Assembly (NCBI GenBank): GCA_030765845.1
Contig: JAVCDJ010000270.1
Coordinates: 1 to 36,946, forward strand
Source of the DNA: Candidatus Stygibacter australis
GTDB lineage: Bacteria; Cloacimonadota; Cloacimonadia; Cloacimonadales; TCS61
DNA: 36,946 nt
Reading direction: 5' to 3'
A program made the position numbers and the translations under genes. This document shows positions 16,713-24,819 of the stretch, piece by piece. Position 1 is the first letter of the stretch; each line of letters begins with the position of its first letter. The notes under the pieces were generated by a model that saw nothing but the letters and a program-made list of their open reading frames with translations, did not search any database and was not told where the DNA came from.

Positions 16713-17395
16713 TTAGAGACGAAATTAAGCTTGCAGGGCTTGATCTGATCATTAAACGAAAAAAAGTTAAGAATATAAATCTGCGGTTTATAACTGCTGG
16801 TGAACTGCGGGTTACTGCCCCAATCCATACTACTGAAAGTAGAATTGATCAAGTACTGAAGAAGAAACTTAACTGGATTCTTAAACATCATAAACTCCTT
16901 ACTCACCAGGCATCATTGATAGAGATCAATCCCGATATATTCGTTTTTATGGGTAAGGAATATAATATTGAATATAATTTCCTCTTATTAGATGGCGTAG
17001 AAATTGATCACGAAAATCGCAAATTGATTGCTGGTTTTGGAATTAAAATAAATTTATACTATGATCAAATATATCAGTCCATGGCAAAAACATATCTGAA
17101 ACCAAGAGTTTTTGAGATTGCTAGGGAATATGGATTTAGCTTAAACAAAGTATTTATCAGAGGACAAAAAACTGTCTGGGGTTCCTGCAGCTCAAAAGGT
17201 AATATCTCTTTGAACTGGAAGCTCATGATAGCTCCAGATTTCGTAATTGAATATCTGATATTTCATGAACTGCTTCACACGCGACATCCCAATCATGGAG
17301 AAATCTATAAAAAGGAACTGCGTCAAATATATCCCCGTACAGATGAAGCTGAATTATGGCTAAAGCAGCACAGTCAATTGCTAAAGATGTATTGA
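16709..17395 (+). CDS. YgjP/DUF45-type SprT-like metallopeptidase
   Basis: A 228-residue cytoplasmic protein of the YgjP (DUF45, WLM-related) family. The N-terminal half carries the characteristic RFITAGELRVTAP segment, and the second half has the FIRGQKTVWGSCSSKGNISLNW motif (about 149-170) and the zinc site HELLH at 186-190 with a third His at 196 (HPNHGEIY). All metal ligands and the catalytic Glu187 are present. Some family members are encoded with restriction enzymes, but no such genes are here. Substrate unknown. The start overlaps the stop of the previous gene. The MBL-fold gene follows 16 bases later. Confidence 0.9.
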   Translation: MIRDEIKLAGLDLIIKRKKVKNINLRFITAGELRVTAPIHTTESRIDQVLKKKLNWILKHHKLLTHQASLIEINPDIFVFMGKEYNIEYNFLLLDGVEIDHENRKLIAGFGIKINLYYDQIYQSMAKTYLKPRVFEIAREYGFSLNKVFIRGQKTVWGSCSSKGNISLNWKLMIAPDFVIEYLIFHELLHTRHPNHGEIYKKELRQIYPRTDEAELWLKQHSQLLKMY

Positions 17396-17411
17396 ACTAT
17401 TACCTGTTACT

Positions 17412-18221
17412 ATGATCTCTGAAGTAACTCAAACTGGTAGAATAGTTCAAATCAGGGCAAAAACCCTCGATGTGAATGCCTATATCATTCACTATCCGGA
17501 ATATCTGATCGTCATCGATAGTCTGCTGCTGCCAGGTGATAGCCAAAAACTCGCTGACCTCGCTGAATCATATAATAAACCTGTAAAGTACCAGATAAAC
17601 ACCCACTTCCACAGTGATCACTGCCTGGGTAATCGTTATCTTAAAAAACAGAATACAACCCAGATCAACCAAAAAGATTACTGGGATACAATTATCAGTG
17701 AAAGAGCAATGATCAAACCCAGGCGGAATAAACCAATTAACCACGGACGACTTACTAAACCGGAAATAACTTTTACTGATGAATATATATTGGATGATAT
17801 TATCCTGCTCTCCACCCCCGGACATTCACCTGACAGCATCTGCCTCTATCTCCCCTCTGAAAAAGCTCTCATCTCTGGCGATACGATCTTAAATAATGCT
17901 GTTGGCAAATACAGTCTCCCCTACTTTTTTTGGGGAAGTGCCCAGGATTTGATAGTCAGCATGGAAAAGCTTCTTGCTCTCGATATTAATATCATCTACA
18001 GTGGACACGGCTTCCCTCTGCAGGGCACTGCCAAAATCCACTCTGACCTCACTTACCTGAGAAATCTAACCGCGGAAGTTAATAAACACAAATCACAGCA
18101 ACTCACCAGCAAGCAGTTAGCAGAGCAGATCCCCATCTCCTCCTGCCTGAACTCATCCCTGCAACCAGCTGTACCCCAGGTTCACGAATTAAATATCCGC
18201 CAGCTAAAATCTGAACACTGA
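17412..18221 (+). CDS. Metallo-beta-lactamase-fold hydrolase
   Basis: A 269-residue MBL-fold enzyme. Metal ligands are visible as His65, His67, Asp69 and His70 (THFHSDHC), a further His in STPGHSPDS (about 137), the Asp in LISGDTI and the late His in IYSGHGFPL. The overall shape (a thioester- or glyoxalase-II-like hydrolase with a C-terminal helical tail) does not fix a substrate; no RNase J/Z or lactonase-specific insert is evident. It has no signal peptide. There is no strong ribosome site before the ATG at 17412. The 3' end overlaps the oppositely oriented trmO by 18 bases, so the two transcripts converge. Confidence 0.9.
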   Translation: MISEVTQTGRIVQIRAKTLDVNAYIIHYPEYLIVIDSLLLPGDSQKLADLAESYNKPVKYQINTHFHSDHCLGNRYLKKQNTTQINQKDYWDTIISERAMIKPRRNKPINHGRLTKPEITFTDEYILDDIILLSTPGHSPDSICLYLPSEKALISGDTILNNAVGKYSLPYFFWGSAQDLIVSMEKLLALDINIIYSGHGFPLQGTAKIHSDLTYLRNLTAEVNKHKSQQLTSKQLAEQIPISSCLNSSLQPAVPQVHELNIRQLKSEH

Positions 18222-18686
18222 TCCCCAGTCAAACGTAGCTGAATCTTCATACCATTGGGGCCAGGAACTGCACCAATCTGGAACTGATACGTTTCTAATG
18301 CGGTCACATGACGGGTGATAAGGCTTGATATCGATAATCGGAGTGCCATTTTCTGCATCAATATATGCAACCCTGATTATACCATTTTCGTGATCGACAA
18401 CCAGCACTTTCACTGCTGTGAGAGCTATGGGATTAGGTCTATGGGGTGATCTTGTGGCAAACACACCAATATTATCTGGAGCAGCTTTATAGGGAGTTTT
18501 GCAGTTTAAAGTACTTCGAGCTGATTGATTGTCATTATAATGACACCACCAGAAAACCTGCAGATAACTGAAACCTTCAATTTCAGTCAAACCGGAGATG
18601 TATTCGGATTTGATTTTCAACAGGTAACCATTCTTATCAATTATCACTTCTCCTATGGGATGGATCTCAATGATATTTTCATTCAT
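18204..18686 (-). CDS. trmO: tRNA (adenine-N6)-methyltransferase TrmO (TsaA family)
   Basis: Methylates N6-threonylcarbamoyladenosine at position 37 of certain tRNAs using S-adenosylmethionine. The 160-residue protein has only the TsaA/YaeB beta-barrel domain, shorter than the E. coli enzyme, which carries a C-terminal extension. Signature segments are EIHPIGEVI at the start, GLTEIEGFSYLQVFWW, FATRSPHRPNPIALT (about 95-108) and the DIKPYHPSCDR motif near 138. Because family members lacking the C-terminal part exist widely, the tRNA role is likely but not certain. Excellent ribosome site (AAAGGAGG) before the ATG. It is a single gene converging on the MBL-fold gene. Confidence 0.85.
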   Translation of the reverse strand: MNENIIEIHPIGEVIIDKNGYLLKIKSEYISGLTEIEGFSYLQVFWWCHYNDNQSARSTLNCKTPYKAAPDNIGVFATRSPHRPNPIALTAVKVLVVDHENGIIRVAYIDAENGTPIIDIKPYHPSCDRIRNVSVPDWCSSWPQWYEDSATFDWGSVFRF

Positions 18687-18822
18687 ATTGCCTCCTTTAT
18701 TTTGGAGAATAAATATTATCTGAGAAAAATAGTCAAATCATTATAAAGTCTCTTGTTTTAGACATAATTGGAACAAATCATGCTCCATAAGAAGTGATGA
18801 AAATTATATCTTAGGAGGATAG

Positions 18823-21800
18823 ATGCGTAGGATTTTTATTATATTTTGTTTTGTAGCTTTGCTGCTTAGCTTAAATGGGAAGCAGGTCCAATTTGACGGA
18901 TTGTTATACGATGAGGGATTGAACGTCACATCTCAAAGCCCTGCTGGTGTGGAATTAAGCTATTCATTGAAGGGATTTGATATCAGTGATATTGAAATTA
19001 ATGGTAAGGTCTGGGATCAGATCGTGGTAGCAGGAAAATTGCTTCCTGGAGCTGAGGGAAGACCCGATGTTCCTAATATTTCCACTTACATTGCTCTACC
19101 TCAGGGTGCCAGGGCAAGTGTAAAGATAGTGGATTATAGAACCGAAACGTTTACAGGTCTGGATATAGCACCCGCACCACGGATTCCTCTGGAAACAGAA
19201 GATGGTCTGGAATATCCAATTGATTCTGTTATATATGAAAGCAGCAGTTATTATCCTGCCGATCAACTTGTAATCGGTGATAATGATCTTGTTCGCGGTG
19301 TAGATTGTATGCCGATTGCGATAAATACATTCAGGTATAATCCGGTTACTCAGGAATTACTGGTAGTCCGTGATATTAAACTGGAGATTACATTTACTGG
19401 TGGTAATGGACATTTTGGTGAAGACAGACTTCGCAGTCGCTGGTGGGAACCGATCAACACTTCTTTTTTTATCAATCACGAAAGTCTGGCTGAAGTGGAT
19501 TTTAATCGTCAAAGTCAGCATAGAACCCTTGATTATGAATATTTGATCATTTGTCCTGATGATGGAGATTTCATCACCTGGGCAGATACAATTGCTGTTT
19601 TCCGTAATAAGCAGGGTATCCGCAGTGGTGTGGTTACTACTTCAGATATTGGTGCCAATACTTACACTGCGATCCAAAACTATATTAATGATGCTTATAA
19701 TGACTGGGATATTCCACCAGTAGCTTTCCTGCTTCTGGGAGATTACGGCTCTGCTGGCGCTACAATAACGTCACCTATGTGGAATAATTATTGTGTTTCT
19801 GATCTGATCTATGCTGATGTAAATAATAATGACATGCCAGATATGGCACATGCCAGAATAACAGCCAGAAACGTTGATGAGCTGGAAACCATGATCAATA
19901 AAGCACTTGATTATGAGGTTAATCCTCCCACTAATCCTGGTTTCTATGATAATCCTGTTTCCGCTGGTGGCTGGCAGACAGAACGCTGGTTTATCCTCTG
20001 CTCCGAAGCGGTTTACGGTTTCTGGGCAAATGAACTGGGCAAAGAACCTATCCGGGAATATGCTATTTATGCTGGTACTCCAGGCACGGTGTGGTCAACA
20101 GCCACAAATACTGCTACTGTAGTAAATTATTTTGGACCAAACGGATTAGGCTACATCCCAGCAACTCCTAATGTTATCACTGACTGGGGAGCAAATGCAA
20201 CCCGCGTCAATCAGGATATCAATAATGGCTGCTTCATGATCCAGCATCGTGATCATGGTGGCGAAGACGGCTGGGGAGAACCTTCCTACTCAAATAATAA
20301 TCTTAATGCTCTGGAAAACGAAGATCTGACTTTTGTTTTCTCAATCAATTGCCTCACTGGTAAATACAACTGGGGCCAGGAATGTTTCACGGAAGCTTTT
20401 CATCGTCACTCTCAGGGTGCATTAGGTTTAATTGCTGCATCAGAAGTTTCTTATTCATTTGTTAATGATACCTACACCTGGGGTATGTACGACTATATGT
20501 GGCCCAATTTCATGCCAGATTATGGTGAAGAAGGAGAAGAAATGCTTCTTCCCTGCTTCGCAAATGGGTATGGAAAATATTTCCTGCAGCAGAGTGACTG
20601 GCCCTATAATACAGATAATAAGGAAGTTACCTATAACCTCTTTCATCATCACGGTGACGCATTTACACGCTTATATTCCGAAGTTCCTCAAGATCTGACT
20701 GTAATGCACGATCCTGTCCTGGTTTCTGGAGCAAATTTCTTTACTGTTTCTGTAGATGTTGGAGCACTCATCTGTCTTAGCATTGATGGTGAAATTCTTG
20801 CTACTGCAGTGGGTATTGGCGAGCCACAAACTATAACTGTGGAACCCCAAATGCCCATGAATACGATGGATATAGTGATCACAAAGCAGAATTTTTACCG
20901 TTATGACACTTCTGTTTTGATCATTCCTCCTGATGGAGCATATATTGTATATAATGATGTCGAAGTAGATGATACAGCAGGTAATGATAATGGACAGGCT
21001 GATTATGATGAAACTATCCTGCTTGATCTCACTTTTGAAAATATTGGAAATGACGAAGGTATTGATGTGGTTGCCACTATATCATGCGAAGATGATTATA
21101 TAGATATCACAGAACCGGAAAGTCTGGTCGGCATGGTGCCTGGTGATACTCTCTGGACTATGCAGGATGCATTCGAATTGGCTATTGCTGATGATATACC
21201 TGATCAGCATCGTGTACTCTTCACTCTGAATGTCACAGATACCAATAACGAATACTGGACCTCTTATTTCTCAATGGATTTCAATGCCCCGCAATTAGTG
21301 GCTTCTGGTTATCTGATAGATGATCTTGAGTTTGGTAATGGTGACGGGATTTTTGATGCTGGTGAGACCATAGATTTCATCATAACTACAGAGAATCAGG
21401 GTCATTCTTTAAGTCCTGATGCCATCAGTTCTATTTTCTGCTCAAATCTGGATATCACTATTGATAATTATTCATACCCCTTAGGTGAAATAGCCGTCGA
21501 TGAACCGGTTAATGCTATATACACAATCACTGCAGACAGCTCAATGCACGTGGGTACTCAAATAGTATTAAATTATTCTGTAGATGCAAGTAATTATTCT
21601 ATTAACAGAGACTTCCGCACTTCTATCGGCATCACTTCCGAGGACTTTGAATCTGGTGACTTTTCCAGTTTTGACTGGACTTTCGAAGGAGATGAAGATT
21701 GGATGATCGATACAGAACATCAAGAAGGTGAATATAGTGCCTGCTCCGGAGACGTGATGGATAATCAAAACTCTGCTCTGGTTATGGAAGTAGATTTCCT

Positions 21801-23088
21801 CTCTGATGCTACTCTCAGCTTCTTCAAAATGATATCGTCTGAAAATGGCTTTGATTACCTCCGCTTCTATATTGATGATGAATTAATGGACGAATGGAGT
21901 GGTAATGTGGACTGGAGTGAAGAAAGCTATTATGTTCGCTATGGCTCTCACACTCTCAAATGGGATTATCAAAAAGATGGTGGAACTTCATCAGGTGATG
22001 ATTGCGCCTGGGTTGATTACATTATCTTCCCTCCAATAGGAACTCCTGCTCCTCCGGTTCTTCATGTTGATCCGATTATGTTAAATCTGGAAGCTGATCA
22101 GTATTCCATTTTAGAAGAACCTATAGAACTCAGCAATATTGGTGGTGGCACTATTCTCTATTCAGTTAGAACCGAAAATCCTACTACCAGAAATGTTGAA
22201 GAGTGCTATATTACCAATTCTACTACTATATTCGAACCAGGTGAAACTACTACCTGGTCTTTCACCATTTATAATAACAGTGAGGATAATGAATGGGTGC
22301 AAGGCTTATCCATACAATTCCCTGAAGGTGTTGTTGTGGAAGATGCAAATAATTTTTATATTACCAATGACCGCGTTCTGGAATGGGATGAAACCGTTGG
22401 TAATGGTGCACTGTTGAACTGGTTTGGTGTTACCCAGGCTGGTTATGGCGTGCTTAGAAGCGGTGAATTCGTTTCTGCCAATGTAGACGTTACTATCAGT
22501 GAGAACTTCACTGGTGTGATGCAGCTTGATTACTCCATTTTTGGTGATGGATATGGATATGAACCTCATGAAGCCTATGGCATACTGGAACTCACCTATC
22601 CTCTTTCATGGATAGCTCTTGACCTGCAAAATGGTGCCCTGAACAGTAATGAAACTGACCCGGTTATGATTTCTATAGATGCTACAGATCTCGAAGAAGG
22701 TACTTATCTTTGTGATATCGTGATCAGCTCAGAAGATATCTATGCTGATGTACACCTGCCGGTTACACTTGAAGTTGTTTTCACTGATGAAGATCAGGAT
22801 GTGATCCCGGAAGTTACCAAACTTCTTGGTTGTCATCCCAATCCTTTCAATCCGGAAACTACTATCAGCTTCCAGATAAGTGATCCTGCTCAGGTTAAAC
22901 TGCAGATTTACAATGTTCGTGGACAGCTTGTGAAAACTCTGGTTAATGATCTCCAGCAGCCAGGACATTATGATGTTATCTGGAATGGTTTGGATAGCAA
23001 TAATCAATCTGTATCTTCTGGTGTTTACTTCTATAAAATGCAGGCTGATAATATCCAGCAGACAAACAAAATGTTATTATTGAAATAA
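18823..23088 (+). CDS. Secreted gingipain-like C25 cysteine protease with C-terminal sorting tail
   Basis: A 1421-residue exported protease. A signal peptide (about 1-20) precedes a gingipain-type propeptide (about 30-215) and a C25 catalytic domain (about 235-625) beginning YEYLIICPDDGDFI. The likely catalytic dyad is His478 (IQHRDHGGEDGWG) and Cys510 (FSINCLTGK). Ig/CARDB-like segments follow (about 700-925), then a jelly-roll-like domain (about 940-1065; DFESGDFSSFDWTF ... CAWVDYIIFPP), more beta-rich repeats, and a final FlgD/T9SS-type domain (about 1340-1421) with HPNPFNPETTISFQI, YNVRGQLVKTLV, a W-NGLDSNNQ turn and SGVYFYKM. That tail is the known sorting signal of type IX-like secretion, so surface display or release is expected. 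AGGAGG precedes the ATG; the gene stands alone and is followed by a terminator. Likely role: extracellular protein breakdown feeding amino-acid fermentation. Confidence 0.9.
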   Translation: MRRIFIIFCFVALLLSLNGKQVQFDGLLYDEGLNVTSQSPAGVELSYSLKGFDISDIEINGKVWDQIVVAGKLLPGAEGRPDVPNISTYIALPQGARASVKIVDYRTETFTGLDIAPAPRIPLETEDGLEYPIDSVIYESSSYYPADQLVIGDNDLVRGVDCMPIAINTFRYNPVTQELLVVRDIKLEITFTGGNGHFGEDRLRSRWWEPINTSFFINHESLAEVDFNRQSQHRTLDYEYLIICPDDGDFITWADTIAVFRNKQGIRSGVVTTSDIGANTYTAIQNYINDAYNDWDIPPVAFLLLGDYGSAGATITSPMWNNYCVSDLIYADVNNNDMPDMAHARITARNVDELETMINKALDYEVNPPTNPGFYDNPVSAGGWQTERWFILCSEAVYGFWANELGKEPIREYAIYAGTPGTVWSTATNTATVVNYFGPNGLGYIPATPNVITDWGANATRVNQDINNGCFMIQHRDHGGEDGWGEPSYSNNNLNALENEDLTFVFSINCLTGKYNWGQECFTEAFHRHSQGALGLIAASEVSYSFVNDTYTWGMYDYMWPNFMPDYGEEGEEMLLPCFANGYGKYFLQQSDWPYNTDNKEVTYNLFHHHGDAFTRLYSEVPQDLTVMHDPVLVSGANFFTVSVDVGALICLSIDGEILATAVGIGEPQTITVEPQMPMNTMDIVITKQNFYRYDTSVLIIPPDGAYIVYNDVEVDDTAGNDNGQADYDETILLDLTFENIGNDEGIDVVATISCEDDYIDITEPESLVGMVPGDTLWTMQDAFELAIADDIPDQHRVLFTLNVTDTNNEYWTSYFSMDFNAPQLVASGYLIDDLEFGNGDGIFDAGETIDFIITTENQGHSLSPDAISSIFCSNLDITIDNYSYPLGEIAVDEPVNAIYTITADSSMHVGTQIVLNYSVDASNYSINRDFRTSIGITSEDFESGDFSSFDWTFEGDEDWMIDTEHQEGEYSACSGDVMDNQNSALVMEVDFLSDATLSFFKMISSENGFDYLRFYIDDELMDEWSGNVDWSEESYYVRYGSHTLKWDYQKDGGTSSGDDCAWVDYIIFPPIGTPAPPVLHVDPIMLNLEADQYSILEEPIELSNIGGGTILYSVRTENPTTRNVEECYITNSTTIFEPGETTTWSFTIYNNSEDNEWVQGLSIQFPEGVVVEDANNFYITNDRVLEWDETVGNGALLNWFGVTQAGYGVLRSGEFVSANVDVTISENFTGVMQLDYSIFGDGYGYEPHEAYGILELTYPLSWIALDLQNGALNSNETDPVMISIDATDLEEGTYLCDIVISSEDIYADVHLPVTLEVVFTDEDQDVIPEVTKLLGCHPNPFNPETTISFQISDPAQVKLQIYNVRGQLVKTLVNDLQQPGHYDVIWNGLDSNNQSVSSGVYFYKMQADNIQQTNKMLLLK

Positions 23089-23108
23089 ATTTCCCTCCCT
23101 ATAGAATG

Positions 23109-23145
23109 TACCCCAGTCATGCTCATGGCTGGGGTATTTATTTTT
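23109..23145 (+). terminator. Intrinsic terminator of the C25 protease gene
   Basis: TACCCCAGTCATG (23109-23121) pairs with CATGGCTGGGGTA (23124-23136) with one G-T wobble and a 2-base CT gap (the innermost pairs will open to form the loop), followed by TTTATTTTT. It begins 20 bases after the protease stop. Confidence 0.88.
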
Positions 23146-23158
23146 GGGGAATGTTATT

Positions 23159-23203
23159 GTAAACACTGTGAACATGGTTAACATAGTTAACTGCGTTTAC
23201 GAA
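23159..23203. repeat. Five-unit 9-bp-period array, consensus GTNAACNNN
   Basis: Five consecutive nonamers: GTAAACACT, GTGAACATG, GTTAACATA, GTTAACTGC, GTTTACGAA. The first six positions are conserved (GT-x-AAC, with GTTTAC as the last, complementary to the first) and the last three vary. The array sits between the protease terminator and the end of the ABC permease gene; GTAAAC and GTTTAC at its ends can also pair. Confidence 0.7.
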
Positions 23204-23213
23204 ATTTAGTTTT

Positions 23214-24005
23214 CTAATCTATATATCTGCGGAAAAGTTCTACAAAGACGAGATTGATTATGATGTGGAAAATGAGTGCGATCAGCATGATGATCAGCAG
23301 ATAGAAAAATACCTTTTCCATCTGAAAGAGAATTCTGGCATTATTGAGTAGAAAACCAATACCGTCTTCGCAACCAATATATTCACCAAGTACTATCACC
23401 TTGAGGGCAAGTCCTGTACCGATCAGAAAGTTACTGCGAAATACTGGTATCAAAGCAGGGATATAGACATAACGGATCACTTGGGGCATACTGCCGCCAA
23501 ACACATATACCACTTCCTGCTGTTCTCGGTTCACACCCCTCAGCCCTGTGGAAGTATTGATTGCCATAATGGGAATAGACATGGCGATGATCATGGCAAT
23601 GGGCACTTTGTCTCCCACTCCGAAAATTATCAGGAAAATAATTGCCAGTATGGTGCCGGGAATCACCTGAAATAGTGAGAGGATGTTTTCTGCATATTCA
23701 AAAACTGACATGATATAAGCAATAATACCAAGGGCAGAAGCAACAAGAAAAGCGATAACAAAACCGGTGAGTAAACGAAACATGGTTAATTGCAGGTGAT
23801 GAAGAAAATCTGCATCAATCAATTTACCTGCTTTTGAGATGACCTGCCAGGGATCGGGAATAATATAGTCAGGGAAAATCAGTGAAAGCAGCAGCCAGAT
23901 AGCGATAAAAACAATGAAGCCAGTGAAGTTATTTTTAATCAGCCCGATAAAAAGCTGGAGGAGGCTTGGCGATTCCGCTTTTTTCAAAATAGTGCTCCAT
24001 GGCAA
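23214..24005 (-). CDS. ABC transporter permease (NitT/TauT-type)
   Basis: A 263-residue inner-membrane permease of the nitrate/taurine/aliphatic-sulfonate class. About six hydrophobic segments are visible (about 27-46, 75-98, 107-128, 132-150, 185-205 and 232-255). The conserved EAA-type loop for ATPase contact is around VVYVFGGSMPQVIRYVYIPALIP. The start is uncertain: the ATG at 24005 has no ribosome site and overlaps the substrate-binding gene by 71 bases. A TTG at 23987 preceded by GGAG is an alternative, and the first 25 residues are not membrane-forming. Its partner binding protein lies immediately upstream. No ATPase gene occurs in the window, so it must be encoded elsewhere or be shared. 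It is the last gene of the glmS-ispF-U32 run. Confidence 0.88.
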   Translation of the reverse strand: MPWSTILKKAESPSLLQLFIGLIKNNFTGFIVFIAIWLLLSLIFPDYIIPDPWQVISKAGKLIDADFLHHLQLTMFRLLTGFVIAFLVASALGIIAYIMSVFEYAENILSLFQVIPGTILAIIFLIIFGVGDKVPIAMIIAMSIPIMAINTSTGLRGVNREQQEVVYVFGGSMPQVIRYVYIPALIPVFRSNFLIGTGLALKVIVLGEYIGCEDGIGFLLNNARILFQMEKVFFYLLIIMLIALIFHIIINLVFVELFRRYID

Positions 24006-24819
24006 TTTGCAGTTCTTTGCCTGAAATTAATTTAAAAGTTTGCAGCTCCAGAGAGCGCATGATGACACTGGGATTATAACTGAGTCTTCCTCCTGCCAGG
24101 GATTGAGCTTTTTCAGGATCCTGCTCTATCATCTGGCATGCCTTTTGCAATTCTTTAATGAGCTCCGGGATAAATTCATCTACATCAGCATCTGGATTGG
24201 AAAACAAACACACCTGAGGATAAAAATCTGAACCGGTTATTTGAAACCACTTATCATTGAGATCAAAAGAGAAGAAGAATTTACTGTCATCCACGATCTG
24301 CAGCGCAGAGGATACAGGCATCACGGCATTTGCTATCTTGCCCTGGCGCATTAATTGCAGCATGGATTCAAAAGGCAGATAGCCAATTTCCAGATCATTA
24401 TCAATATCAACACCCTCCTGCTCAGCCAGCCAGAGTGACATCTTTTCTATGGGACTGCCTTGAAAAGGGAAATACAGCTTTTGTCCCTTGAGATCAAGAA
24501 AGCTGTCATATAGTGAATCTGCTGTAACCAGATAATTTAAACCAGAAACCCAGGAAGCGATCATCTTGATGGGAACTCCTCTTTGGGCAAAGCTTTCGCC
24601 TACAGCATATCCTGTCATCAGCAAGGGAACTTTGCCAGATAGAAATAAAGAATGAGCCTGGGCATGATTGGTGAACAGCTTCACTTCCAGATCAGGAATG
24701 TTGTCTGCTGCAATCAGCAGTGGTAATGAACTTGGATTATCTGGAGCCATGATCGTAATCGGTTCAGCAAAGAGGAAAACAGTTATTATTAAACTTAGTA
24801 TTATAATAGTTTTTTTCAT
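23935..24819 (-). CDS. ABC transporter substrate-binding protein (SsuA/NMT1-like)
   Basis: A 294-residue periplasmic binding protein with a signal peptide (about 1-18, ending LFA). The mature region reads as a two-lobed NMT1/THI5/SsuA-type domain: PITIMAPDNPSSLPLLIAADN, a GKVPLLMTGYAVGESFAQRG turn, KGQKLYFPFQGSP in the second lobe and NAVMPVSSALQIVDD. No lipobox Cys is visible after the signal. Ligand unknown; aliphatic sulfonates, thiamin precursors and other small molecules are all possible. Its start overlaps the stop of the U32 gene by four bases (ATGA), and its 3' end overlaps the permease gene. Confidence 0.85.
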   Translation of the reverse strand: MKKTIIILSLIITVFLFAEPITIMAPDNPSSLPLLIAADNIPDLEVKLFTNHAQAHSLFLSGKVPLLMTGYAVGESFAQRGVPIKMIASWVSGLNYLVTADSLYDSFLDLKGQKLYFPFQGSPIEKMSLWLAEQEGVDIDNDLEIGYLPFESMLQLMRQGKIANAVMPVSSALQIVDDSKFFFSFDLNDKWFQITGSDFYPQVCLFSNPDADVDEFIPELIKELQKACQMIEQDPEKAQSLAGGRLSYNPSVIMRSLELQTFKLISGKELQIAMEHYFEKSGIAKPPPAFYRAD

